From positions 25,234 through 89,233 of the forward strand of contig JANLPQ010000018.1 of the NCBI GenBank assembly GCA_031367325.1: a stretch of 64,000 bases of DNA, in the 5' to 3' direction. The notes under the pieces were generated by a model that saw only the letters and a list, made by a program, of their open reading frames with translations, ran no database searches and was not told the origin of the DNA. Numbering within the stretch: position 1 is the first letter of the stretch; every line of letters begins with the position of its first letter. Both the position numbers and the translations under genes were made by a program. This document shows positions 15,988 to 25,329 of the stretch, piece after piece. Source of the stretch: JAAFIP01 sp031367325 (lineage in GTDB: Bacteria; Pseudomonadota; Gammaproteobacteria; Burkholderiales; Burkholderiaceae_C).

Positions 15988-18900
15988 TCACTCGTACACC
16001 ACGCGCGCCTCTCCTGCGTGTGCTTGTGCGGTCCAGCTGGCTAGCGCGGCGTCGCTGGGAAAGAACTTGGCGCGGTCGTCCAAGGCTATTTCACCAGTGG
16101 CATTAACTTCGCCACCCTCGCCTGCTTCGCCACTCCCACCCATAGCAGTGCGCCACAGTTGCAGCCGCACATTCAGCCCGCGCAGCAGCTCGCCCTGTTC
16201 TGTTTGCTCTTTTTTGGGTGGAAAGTCGCGCACCATGCGGGCGATGTCGGGGGCTTTGCCGTTAACACCCTTACCCACGGACACACGCAGGTATTTGCCA
16301 AATTTGGCGCGGGCTGTGGGTAAATCCCAAATAGCATTAACCTGGAAGCGCAGGCCGCCAGAGAAGCGGTCGGGCTGGGCCTTGCCTTGGACGATGATGA
16401 GTTCGTCGTCTTTCAGGGTGTTGCGGTTAGCGTTGATCAACGCCTCGTCGGCGGTGGCTTCGATGGTGACGGATTTATCGTCTAGCTTGAAGATGGCCAG
16501 CTTGCCGCGCTGGCCGTTGATGATGCGCAGATCGCTGACGATGCCAACTATGGTGCGCGGCTCGCGCGAGTCAACCAAATCTTCGATTTTGGTGCGGACA
16601 AACTGGCGTACTTCGCGGGCAACTTCATCAAACAGGTGGCCTGACAGGTAGAAGCCTACGGCGGTCTTCTCGGCGGTTAAGCGCTCTTTCACGCCCCACG
16701 GGGTCATGTCTACCAGCGGAGGCTCTTGGGTGCTGCTGCCGTGGTCATCATCGCTACCCATATCGAACAAGCCGCCTTGGTTGGCGTTGGCCTCTTGCGC
16801 TTCGGCGTAGTCCATGGCCAGCTCAACGGACGCCATGAGCGACGCACGGTTAAGCTGCAGGCTGTCGAAAGCGCCGGCTTTTATCAAGGCCTCTATCGTG
16901 CGTTTGTTGATTTTATTGCGCTCTACACGAGCGCAGAAGTCGAACAGGCTGGTGAATGGGCCGCCTTGGCTAGCATCGGGGCCTAGTCCTTCTCGCGCTG
17001 CAATGATAGCTTCTACCGCCTGCTGACCGCTACCTTTGACAGCGCCTAGGCCATAGCGAATCACCTTATCGCTCACCGGCTCAAACCGGTAGTTACCGCG
17101 GTTCACATCAGGCGGTTCAAAGGTCAAGCCAAACTTGTCTTGCGCGTCTTGCACCAAGATCCGCAGCTTGTCGGTGTTGTCCATCTCCACCGTCATGTTG
17201 GCGCAGAAGAACTCGGCCGTGTAGTGCCGCTTGAGCCAGCCGGTGTGGTAAGCCAACAGCGAGTAAGCAGCCGCGTGCGACTTGTTAAAGCCGTAGCCTG
17301 CAAACTTCTCCATCAAGTCGAAAATCTCGTCGGCTTTTTCTTGGTTGATGTCGTTTTTGGCAGCCCCTGCGCGAAAGATGCCGCGATGCTCGGCCATTTC
17401 TTCGGCCTTCTTTTTGCCCATGGCGCGGCGCAGTAAATCAGCGCCACCCAAACTGTAGCCGCCCAAGATCTGCGCAGTTTGCATCACCTGCTCTTGGTAG
17501 ACCATGATGCCGTAGGTCTCGCTGAGCATCTCTTCTACTAAGGGATGCGGATATTCAATCACCTCACGGCCATGCTTGCGCGCCACAAAGCTGGGGATCA
17601 GGTCCATCGGGCCGGGGCGATACAGCGCGTTCAGCGCAATCAGGTCTTCTAGCCGCGTGGGGCGTGCGTCTTTCAGCATACGTTGCATGCCGGGGCTTTC
17701 AAACTGGAACACGGCTTCGGTATTGCCGTCGGCAAACAGTTTGTAGGTGGCGGCGTCTTCTAATGGTATGTCTTCAAAAGCAAAGTTTTCTTGGCCTTTA
17801 TGTCTTTCGATAATGAAGTCTTTGGCGATTTCTAAAATAGTTAAGGTCGCAAGACCTAAGAAGTCAAACTTCACCAAGCCCACAGCTTCTACGTCATCTT
17901 TATCGTATTGGCTTACAGCTGAATCGCTGCCGGGCTGCTGGTACAGCGGGCAAAAATCGGTCAGCTTGCCGGGCGCTATCAGCACACCACCCGCGTGCAT
18001 ACCCACGTTGCGCGTCATGCCTTCTAGCTTGCGCGCCATGTCCAGCAGGGTGCGCACTTCTTCTTCTTTTTCTAGCCGTTCGGCAAGAATGGGCTCGGCT
18101 TTGATCGCGCCGTCAATGGTCATGTGCGTGCCAGGCTTGTTGGGTATCAGCTTACTGATGCCGTCACAAAAGGTATAGCTCATGTCCATCACACGACCTA
18201 CATCGCGAATAGCGGCACGCGCCGCCATGGTGCCAAAAGTGACGATCTGGCTGACGGCCTCTTTGCCGTATTTGGCCTTCACGTAGTCAATGACACGATC
18301 CCGGTTGGCTTGGCAAAAATCAATGTCAAAGTCGGGCATGGACACCCGCTGCGGGTTCAAAAATCGCTCAAACAGCAAGTTGTATTGCAGCGGGTCAAGA
18401 TCGGTAATTTTGAGCGAATACGCCACCAATGAGCCTGCACCTGAGCCACGGCCCGGGCCTACCGGGCAGCCGTTGGCCTTGGCCCATTGAATAAAGTCCC
18501 CCACGATCAAAAAGTAGCCGGGAAAGCCCATCTTCAATATGGTGTTGATCTCAAACTCTAGCCGCTCCACATAACGCGGCATCTCGGCGGCGCGCACCGA
18601 CTCATCGCGGTACAAATGCGCCATACGCTCTTTCAAACCCTCGTGCGAGAGGTAGCGAAAATACTCCTCAGGCGTCATGCGCTGGCCGTTCACCTCGGGC
18701 GTCGGAAAGTCGGGCAGCCTGGGTTTGTCCAGCTCGATAGTGATGCTGCAGCGCTTGGCTATCTCAGCTGTGTTGGCAAGGGCGCTGGGCAGGTCGGCAA
18801 ACAGCGCCTGCATTTGCTCAGGTGATTTGAAATATTGCTCACGGGTAAACTTGCGCACGCGCCGCGCGTTGCCCAAAATTTCGCCTTCGGCAATACACAC

Positions 18901-19560
18901 GCGTGCTTCATGTGCTTCGTAGTCTGTTGCTGCTAAAAATTGGATGGGGTGCGTCGCCACCACCGGCAGCTTGAGTTTAGAAGCCAAGATGGCCGCTGCG
19001 GCCACGTGTATCTCGTCATCTGCCCTACCCGCACGCTGTAGTTCTATGTAGAAGCGGTGGGTAAACACAGCCGCTAGCTGCATGGCTAGATCACCGGCGC
19101 GCTGCGTATCGCCCTGCACTAACGCTTGGCCCACAGGCCCGGCCTGTGCACCGCTGAGTAAAATCAAACCCTCGTTCAACGCTTTAAGCCATTCCAGCTT
19201 GACGATGCCATTGGCGCGCACCACGTTTTGCGTCCACGCCCGGGCCAGTAGTTCGCACAGGTTCAAATAACCTTGCTTGTTTTGCACCAGCAAAATCATA
19301 CGCGACAGTGTTGGTTCTTTATTTGCACCTGCAGTTTCGGCTACGCCAAGGCCATCTAGCCAAATCTCTGCACCCACAATGGGTTTGACGCCATGGTTGC
19401 GCGCGTCTTTATAAAACTTGACCGCGCCAAAAAGATTATTTAAATCTGTAATTGCCAGCGCGCCTTGACCATATTGGGCCGCAGCTTTAACGCCTTCTTC
19501 AATACGGACAGTGCCGTCTACAACCGAAAACTCTGTGTGCAAGCGAAGGTGGATATACAT
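15988..19560 (-). CDS. dnaE: DNA polymerase III alpha subunit
   Basis: This 1190-residue protein is the replicative polymerase catalytic subunit. It starts with a PHP domain (MYIHLRLHTEFSVVDGTVRI, ITDLNNLFGAVKFYKDA). The polymerase domain has GPGRGSGAGS (368-377) and the catalytic motif PDFDIDF (409-415), plus FNKSHAAAYSLLAYHTGWLK in the fingers. The C-terminus holds the tandem HhH and an OB-fold region (TIVGIVSDLRIINGQRGKLA). Length and order fit DnaE1, the main replicase, rather than DnaE2. It lies 51 bp downstream of a sensor-like gene. Confidence 0.96.
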   Translation of the reverse strand: MYIHLRLHTEFSVVDGTVRIEEGVKAAAQYGQGALAITDLNNLFGAVKFYKDARNHGVKPIVGAEIWLDGLGVAETAGANKEPTLSRMILLVQNKQGYLNLCELLARAWTQNVVRANGIVKLEWLKALNEGLILLSGAQAGPVGQALVQGDTQRAGDLAMQLAAVFTHRFYIELQRAGRADDEIHVAAAAILASKLKLPVVATHPIQFLAATDYEAHEARVCIAEGEILGNARRVRKFTREQYFKSPEQMQALFADLPSALANTAEIAKRCSITIELDKPRLPDFPTPEVNGQRMTPEEYFRYLSHEGLKERMAHLYRDESVRAAEMPRYVERLEFEINTILKMGFPGYFLIVGDFIQWAKANGCPVGPGRGSGAGSLVAYSLKITDLDPLQYNLLFERFLNPQRVSMPDFDIDFCQANRDRVIDYVKAKYGKEAVSQIVTFGTMAARAAIRDVGRVMDMSYTFCDGISKLIPNKPGTHMTIDGAIKAEPILAERLEKEEEVRTLLDMARKLEGMTRNVGMHAGGVLIAPGKLTDFCPLYQQPGSDSAVSQYDKDDVEAVGLVKFDFLGLATLTILEIAKDFIIERHKGQENFAFEDIPLEDAATYKLFADGNTEAVFQFESPGMQRMLKDARPTRLEDLIALNALYRPGPMDLIPSFVARKHGREVIEYPHPLVEEMLSETYGIMVYQEQVMQTAQILGGYSLGGADLLRRAMGKKKAEEMAEHRGIFRAGAAKNDINQEKADEIFDLMEKFAGYGFNKSHAAAYSLLAYHTGWLKRHYTAEFFCANMTVEMDNTDKLRILVQDAQDKFGLTFEPPDVNRGNYRFEPVSDKVIRYGLGAVKGSGQQAVEAIIAAREGLGPDASQGGPFTSLFDFCARVERNKINKRTIEALIKAGAFDSLQLNRASLMASVELAMDYAEAQEANANQGGLFDMGSDDDHGSSTQEPPLVDMTPWGVKERLTAEKTAVGFYLSGHLFDEVAREVRQFVRTKIEDLVDSREPRTIVGIVSDLRIINGQRGKLAIFKLDDKSVTIEATADEALINANRNTLKDDELIIVQGKAQPDRFSGGLRFQVNAIWDLPTARAKFGKYLRVSVGKGVNGKAPDIARMVRDFPPKKEQTEQGELLRGLNVRLQLWRTAMGGSGEAGEGGEVNATGEIALDDRAKFFPSDAALASWTAQAHAGEARVVYE

Positions 19561-19611
19561 GGCTTTATTCTATCGGCCATAGTCACCCTGCCGGGGCGTA
19601 AATGCAGAAAA

Positions 19612-21321
19612 TTACAGTAAGGCGATACGTTTACCCAGCGGTAAATCGCGTACTGTTTGCTCCAGCACACGCAAGATGTCTTGCAGGCCGGTGGTGGTCA
19701 GCGGCGTGGTGGTGCCTGTCATGCGCAGGCCTACACGGTCGGCCCAGCCTTCAGTGTCAATTTTGCGGGCACAACTGGACAGCACCAGAGTCAACAAAGA
19801 CTCTTTTGTTTTGGAGCCATAGTCGTCCAGGCGTACTGCGCCGAACTTGCTATTGCTAAGCCGCGCAATATGCCAACCCACGCCCAAAGATTTCTGCAGA
19901 ACCGCTGCAAATCGCACCAAATCGCGCTGCCATACCAGATAGCCGTCCTCATGCCTAAAGTTGTCTAGCGCTGTCAAGCTAAAGTACAAAATGTGCGCCA
20001 CACCGCCGCCAGAGTGCTGGCGCACGGCCAGGTTATCTACCGCGCGCTCAAAACCTTCGTAAGATAACAACGCAGTCAACGGGTCGCGAAAGCGGGTGAT
20101 ATGTTCACGCCCTTGCACAGCACGGCCAAAGCGCTCGCGAACCACTAGCACATGCCGCAGTACCAAACTACTGGCCACCAGCATTAGCGTCATCAGCACA
20201 GCAAAAAGATCCATACCTGCAATTTGCACATAGCCGAGTGACACCACGACTGCTGATCCTGTAAATAACAGTGCAGACAGCATAACCCATGGCGCATGCC
20301 TATCGCCTCGCCGCCAAGCCGCAAGGGCTAACACTATGGCCGCCACTGCGCAAATAAGTGCCCCAGTAACGCCACCCAATAATCGCCAGTGAGGATGCAA
20401 GAAAATAACCTGCACTACACCATAAGCCAATACTGAGCACACCACAAGCCAGGCTAAATAACGCCCCTTTCTACCCAAAGCCATGCGGTCTAAGGCGTTG
20501 GTACTGGCAGCCAGCATAGCGGCGGAAATAGCAGAACCTAAAAATGGTTTAGCTGCATCGTTGAACGCCGGCCAGTCTGGCGTGAACCAAATAGCCGCAT
20601 AGCCATTCAAGATGGAAGTACCTACTGTGATGGTCGCGCAATACACCAATAGGCAAGCGCTAGATCGGTTACGGTACATCAGAAAAAGCAATAAGCTGAT
20701 CACCAGCACCATGGCACTCGCACCTATCAGCAGTCCTGCAGCGTTGGCCTGCAGCAGCCTGCGTTCACGCGACTCACGGTCGGCGTTGAGATACACCGCC
20801 GTACTTGCAGTGCCAGTGTTTTGCATCACCATCAATACATCCATGGTTGAGGTGTTGCCTTCAAAATGCATTACGAACGTAGGAAACTGTCCCACCATAG
20901 GCCATTTAGACAACGCCACTGTGTCGCCCGCCTCTGCATGTTCCCAAGCTTGTCCAGGTAAACGCCAAAATAGTTCTACTTTATCCATCCGCACTAGCGG
21001 CACTTCAATGGTGAAGATATGGTCTTTTTGTGTGGTGAGTGAAAATTTAGCAGCAGTACGCTTGCCTGCCACTACGCTCCAGCGACCGAGCGCATTGGCT
21101 GGCTGGGTGATGGCTTGTGGCGTCTGCCAAATCGTTTCTGGATCTAGCGGTTGCTCCAGTGGCAGCTGAAACGCTGAAACTATAGTGGGCACCATCAGAC
21201 TGCGGCTGGGCGCAATGATAGCTGTTGCCTGCGCAAACGCCATTTGCTGTAGAAAAAGTAGCACCCACAACGCGTTCAGCGCAACGTATCGGCGTAAGCG
21301 GTTAGAAATCATTGCTTGCAA
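19612..21321 (-). CDS. 7TMR-DISM-like membrane sensor with degenerate GGDEF domain
   Basis: This 569-residue protein has a signal peptide and a periplasmic domain (about 30-185) of the 7TMR-DISMED2 type, recognised from order and length. About seven transmembrane helices follow (190-385), then a GGDEF-like domain beginning RDPLTALLSYEGFERAVD. The catalytic GG(D/E)EF signature is replaced by SNSKF (489-493), so diguanylate cyclase activity is unlikely; a GTP- or c-di-GMP-sensing or scaffold role is possible. A paralogue at 47032-49065 has the same layout and the same loss. Upstream neighbour greA and downstream dnaE say little about its job. Confidence 0.78.
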   Translation of the reverse strand: MQAMISNRLRRYVALNALWVLLFLQQMAFAQATAIIAPSRSLMVPTIVSAFQLPLEQPLDPETIWQTPQAITQPANALGRWSVVAGKRTAAKFSLTTQKDHIFTIEVPLVRMDKVELFWRLPGQAWEHAEAGDTVALSKWPMVGQFPTFVMHFEGNTSTMDVLMVMQNTGTASTAVYLNADRESRERRLLQANAAGLLIGASAMVLVISLLLFLMYRNRSSACLLVYCATITVGTSILNGYAAIWFTPDWPAFNDAAKPFLGSAISAAMLAASTNALDRMALGRKGRYLAWLVVCSVLAYGVVQVIFLHPHWRLLGGVTGALICAVAAIVLALAAWRRGDRHAPWVMLSALLFTGSAVVVSLGYVQIAGMDLFAVLMTLMLVASSLVLRHVLVVRERFGRAVQGREHITRFRDPLTALLSYEGFERAVDNLAVRQHSGGGVAHILYFSLTALDNFRHEDGYLVWQRDLVRFAAVLQKSLGVGWHIARLSNSKFGAVRLDDYGSKTKESLLTLVLSSCARKIDTEGWADRVGLRMTGTTTPLTTTGLQDILRVLEQTVRDLPLGKRIALL

Positions 21322-21448
21322 GTATGGGGTAAAACGATGCCCATAGTTACATTGTAAATTTGTATGGCCGTGTACAAATTAACACTTGGCTATCAACAGG
21401 GTGGTAATTTCGCCTAAAAGTATTAATTTTTATATAAAAATCCGCAGA

Positions 21449-21925
21449 CTATACATATCGCACTGCAATGATCTCGTAGTGCTTCTCGCCACTGGGCGCT
21501 TGCACCACTGCTGTATCGCCCTCTTCTTTGCCAATCAACGCGCGGGCAATTGGGCTGGAAATATTGATCAGGCCAAGTTTTAAATCGGCCTCGTCTTCGC
21601 CCACGATTTGGTAGGTTACTTTAGCGCCGCTGTCTTCGTCTTGCAGCTCTACCGTCGCGCCAAACACTACACGCCCGTCGGCATCCACCTCAGATGGATC
21701 AATGATTTGCGCTGCAGATAGCTTGCCGTCAATTTCTTGAATCCGGCCTTCAATGAAGCCTTGTCGGTCTTTGGCTGCCTCGTATTCGGCGTTCTCGCTC
21801 AAGTCGCCTTGCGCACGCGCTTCGGAGATCGCGTTGATTACCCACGGGCGATCGACGGTTTTTAGCTGGTGCAGTTCGGCCTTGAGTTTTTCGGAGCCGC
21901 GTTTAGTGATGGGGATAGTGGCCAT
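21449..21925 (-). CDS. greA: Transcription elongation factor GreA
   Basis: This 158-residue protein is the cleavage factor that rescues backtracked RNA polymerase through its secondary channel. The N-terminal coiled coil contains WVINAISEARAQGDLSENAE followed by YEAAKDRQGFIEGRI, with the tip acidic residues of GDLSEN. The C-terminal FKBP-like domain has GKEEGDTAVVQAPSGEKHYE. Length matches E. coli GreA (158). No Shine-Dalgarno is visible; the leader before the ATG reads ACCTCCAAT. A strong hairpin terminator (21946-21974) stands only about 20 bp upstream, after carB. Confidence 0.95.
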   Translation of the reverse strand: MATIPITKRGSEKLKAELHQLKTVDRPWVINAISEARAQGDLSENAEYEAAKDRQGFIEGRIQEIDGKLSAAQIIDPSEVDADGRVVFGATVELQDEDSGAKVTYQIVGEDEADLKLGLINISSPIARALIGKEEGDTAVVQAPSGEKHYEIIAVRYV

Positions 21926-21945
21926 ATTGGAGGTCTGTAAAAAGG

Positions 21946-21974
21946 AAACCGCTGATCACAATGATCAGCGGTTT
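21946..21974 (-). terminator. Intrinsic terminator between carB and greA
   Basis: AAACCGCTGATCA and TGATCAGCGGTTT form a perfect 13-bp stem with a 3-base loop. On the minus strand it is followed by CCTTTTTA. It ends carAB transcripts just before the greA start codon. greA must rely on read-through or on a promoter inside this short gap. Confidence 0.8.
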
Positions 21975-22043
21975 AGTCAGATTGAATTTTAAACTAAGCA
22001 GCAAACAGCGTGTAAATGCAGTTTAAAGCTTAGTTTTGGTGGC

Positions 22044-25000
22044 TTATGCAGCTAGCGCAGCATGCATTTCTTGCACGCTGATCACGCCCAGATTGTCCAC
22101 ATACTTCATACCTTCCACTGCAGCCTCGGCACCTGCAATGGTAGTAAACGTGGTCACGCGCGCCAGCAAACTAGACGTACGTATGGCGCGGCTGTCAGAA
22201 ATGGCGTTGCGGCGCTCTTCCACAGTGTTGATTACCATCGCAATCTCGTTGTTCTTTATCATGTCTACCACGTGCGGGCGGCCTTCGGCTACTTTGTTCA
22301 CGGTTTGCACCGCTATACCCGCTGCTTCTATGGTAGCTGCTGTACCTTTGGTGGCTACTACTTCAAAATTCATAGCTACCAGAGCACGCGCTACCTCTAC
22401 CGCACGTGCTTTGTCATTATTTTTCACGGTAAGAAATACTTTGCCGGACTTAGGCAACTTAGTGCCCGCGCCCAGCTGCGATTTGACAAACGCTTCACCG
22501 AAAGTTTTGGCCACGCCCATCACCTCACCGGTAGATTTCATCTCGGGGCCAAGAATGGTGTCTACACCGGGGAATTTGACAAACGGGAACACAGCTTCTT
22601 TGACGCTGAAGTAAGGCGGCGTGACTTCTTTGGTAATGCCTTGAGAAGCAAGAGTCTGGCCCGCCATGCAACGCGCAGCCACTTTAGCTAGTTGAATGCC
22701 GGTGGCCTTAGACACATAAGGCACGGTGCGGCTGGCACGGGGGTTAACTTCCAATACATAGATGATGTCTTTGCCTTCTTGGTTTTGAATCGCAAACTGC
22801 ACGTTCATTAAACCGACCACGCTAAGAGCACCCGCCATGGCGGCAGACTGGCGCTTCATTTCGTCCACAGTCTCCTTAGACAGTGAATACGGCGGCAGCG
22901 AGCAAGCAGAGTCACCGCTGTGTACGCCTGCTTGTTCGATATGCTCCATCACGCCACCGATAAAAGTTTTGCCTTCGGGATCGCGCAGGCAATCGACATC
23001 GCACTCAATAGCGTCGTTTAAAAACCGGTCTAGCAACACGGGGGAGTCGTGCGACACCTTGACGGCCTCGCGCATGTAGCGCTCTAGGTCACGCTGCTCA
23101 TGCACGATCTCCATGGCACGGCCACCCAGCACGTAGCTGGGGCGGACCACGAGTGGATAACCTAGGGACGTGGCTTTTTCCAAGGCCTCGGCTTCTGTGC
23201 GTGCCGTTGCATTGGGCGGCTGCTTCAAACCTAGTTTGTGCAGCAACGCCGAGAAACGCTCGCGGTCTTCAGCAGCGTCGATCATGTCGGGCGAGGTGCC
23301 GATGATGGGTACGCCGTTGGCTTCCAGATCAAGCGCGAGCTTGAGCGGTGTTTGTCCACCGTATTGCACGATCACGCCCCAAGGCTTTTCTTTGTCGACA
23401 ATTTCCAGCACGTCTTCTAGCGTCAACGGCTCGAAGTACAGGCGGTCGGAAGTGTCGTAGTCGGTAGATACCGTCTCGGGGTTGCAGTTGACCATGATGG
23501 TCTCGTAGCCATCTTCGCGCATGGCCAACGCGGCGTGTACGCAGCAGTAATCGAATTCAATACCTTGGCCAATGCGGTTGGGGCCGCCGCCCAGTACCAT
23601 GATTTTTTTATTGTTGGTTGGCTCGGCCTCGCATTCAGCGGCGCTTTGACCGGGTGCGAACGGGCCGGTGACAAAGCCTTCGTAGGTGCTGTACATGTAG
23701 GCTGTGTTGGTAGCAAACTCAGCTGCGCAAGTGTCTACACGTTTGTACACTGGGCGGATGCCCAATGCACGGCGTTTTTCGCGAATGACTTTGTCCGTCG
23801 TTTTCAACTGACGAGCCAATCTACGATCAGAAAAACCTTTTTGCTTTAACTTGAGCAACTCGTCTTTAGACAGCGCATCAAGCGACGTTTTTTCTAGCTC
23901 TAGCTCGATTTTTACAATCTCTTCGATTTGCACTAAAAACCATGGATCGATTTTGGTCAGCGCGAATACTTCTTCTACGCTCATACCTTGGGCAAAAGCA
24001 TCACCCACGTACCATATGCGCTCGGGGCCGGGCGAGCCCAGCTCTTTTTCCAGCACTTCACGGTCTTGGGTTTTCTCGTTCATGCCGTCCACGCCCACTT
24101 CTAAGCCGCGCAGGGCTTTTTGGAAGGACTCTTGAAACGTGCGGCCCATGGCCATTACCTCGCCCACGCTCTTCATTTGCGTGGTCAGGCGGTCGTCCGC
24201 GTCTTTGAATTTTTCAAACGCAAAACGTGGAATCTTGGTCACCACATAGTCGATGCTCGGCTCGAAGCTCGCAGGAGTAGTGCCGCCCGTAATTTCGTTG
24301 CGCAGCTCGTCCAGCGTGTAGCCACAGGCAAGTTTTGCCGCCACTTTGGCAATCGGAAAACCGGTGGCCTTGGAGGCCAGAGCAGATGAACGGCTCACAC
24401 GCGGGTTCATCTCAATCACCACCATACGGCCGTCTTGCGGGTTAATCGAGAACTGCACGTTCGATCCGCCCGTGTCCACGCCAATCTCGCGCAGCACCGC
24501 CAGCGATGCGTTACGCAAAATTTGGTATTCTTTGTCAGACAGGGTCTGCGCAGGGGCAACGGTGATTGAGTCACCTGTATGTACGCCCATCGGGTCAAGA
24601 TTTTCAATCGAGCAGATGATGATGCAGTTGTCCGCCTTGTCGCGCACTACTTCCATCTCATACTCTTTCCAGCCGAGCAAGGACTCTTCAATCAACAGCT
24701 CGTTGGTGGGCGAAGCTTCCAGGCCGCGTTTACAAATGGTCTCAAATTCTTCGGCGTTGTAGGCAATGCCGCCGCCGGTGCCGCCCAGCGTAAAGCTGGG
24801 GCGAATCACTGTGGGGAAGCCCAAAGTCTTTTGCACTGTCCAAGCCTCGTCCATGCTGTGCGCAATGCCAGAGCGCGCTGAACCCAGACCAATTTTAGTC
24901 ATCGCGTCTTTGAACTTTAGGCGGTCTTCTGCTTTGTCAATCGCCTCGGGCGTAGCGCCAATTAGCTCAACGGGTTTGCCCGTAGCAGCGCCCATGTATT

Positions 25001-25328
25001 TGTCTAGCACGCCGTTGTGCCATAAATCCAGCGCACAGTTCAGCGCTGTCTGCCCACCCATAGTCGGCAAAATCGCGTCTGGCTTTTCTTTGGCAATGAT
25101 TTTTTCAACGGTCTGCCAAGTGATCGGTTCGATGTAAGTCACATCAGCCGTGGCCGGGTCGGTCATGATCGTAGCAGGGTTGCTGTTGATCAAAATCACC
25201 CGGTAGCCTTCCTCGCGCAGCGCCTTACAGGCCTGCACGCCAGAGTAGTCAAACTCACAAGCCTGACCAATGATGATCGGCCCTGCGCCGATGATCAGAA
25301 TACTTTTAATGTCGGTACGTTTTGGCAT
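22044..25328 (-). CDS. carB: Carbamoyl-phosphate synthase large subunit
   Basis: This 1094-residue protein makes carbamoyl phosphate from bicarbonate, ammonia and two ATP for arginine and pyrimidines. Two ATP-grasp halves are evident: MPKRTDIKSILIIGAGPIII and, after about 560 residues, KKIMVLGGGPNRIGQGIEFD. Each half has an FTLGGTGGGIAY / YVLGGRAMEIV loop and an EMNPRVSRSSALASKATG / EVNPRASRTVPYVSKATG block. The C-terminal MGS-like allosteric domain (ARALVAMNFEVVATKGTAAT) should bind regulators such as UMP. It begins one base after the carA stop. Confidence 0.97.
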   Translation of the reverse strand: MPKRTDIKSILIIGAGPIIIGQACEFDYSGVQACKALREEGYRVILINSNPATIMTDPATADVTYIEPITWQTVEKIIAKEKPDAILPTMGGQTALNCALDLWHNGVLDKYMGAATGKPVELIGATPEAIDKAEDRLKFKDAMTKIGLGSARSGIAHSMDEAWTVQKTLGFPTVIRPSFTLGGTGGGIAYNAEEFETICKRGLEASPTNELLIEESLLGWKEYEMEVVRDKADNCIIICSIENLDPMGVHTGDSITVAPAQTLSDKEYQILRNASLAVLREIGVDTGGSNVQFSINPQDGRMVVIEMNPRVSRSSALASKATGFPIAKVAAKLACGYTLDELRNEITGGTTPASFEPSIDYVVTKIPRFAFEKFKDADDRLTTQMKSVGEVMAMGRTFQESFQKALRGLEVGVDGMNEKTQDREVLEKELGSPGPERIWYVGDAFAQGMSVEEVFALTKIDPWFLVQIEEIVKIELELEKTSLDALSKDELLKLKQKGFSDRRLARQLKTTDKVIREKRRALGIRPVYKRVDTCAAEFATNTAYMYSTYEGFVTGPFAPGQSAAECEAEPTNNKKIMVLGGGPNRIGQGIEFDYCCVHAALAMREDGYETIMVNCNPETVSTDYDTSDRLYFEPLTLEDVLEIVDKEKPWGVIVQYGGQTPLKLALDLEANGVPIIGTSPDMIDAAEDRERFSALLHKLGLKQPPNATARTEAEALEKATSLGYPLVVRPSYVLGGRAMEIVHEQRDLERYMREAVKVSHDSPVLLDRFLNDAIECDVDCLRDPEGKTFIGGVMEHIEQAGVHSGDSACSLPPYSLSKETVDEMKRQSAAMAGALSVVGLMNVQFAIQNQEGKDIIYVLEVNPRASRTVPYVSKATGIQLAKVAARCMAGQTLASQGITKEVTPPYFSVKEAVFPFVKFPGVDTILGPEMKSTGEVMGVAKTFGEAFVKSQLGAGTKLPKSGKVFLTVKNNDKARAVEVARALVAMNFEVVATKGTAATIEAAGIAVQTVNKVAEGRPHVVDMIKNNEIAMVINTVEERRNAISDSRAIRTSSLLARVTTFTTIAGAEAAVEGMKYVDNLGVISVQEMHAALAA

Positions 25329-25329
25329 G

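Noticed and set aside
22365..22400. Resemblance of carB sequence CATAGCTACCAGAGCA to the repeat
   Set aside because: The encoded RALVAMNFEVVATKGTA is native to the CarB allosteric domain, so the match is probably chance.
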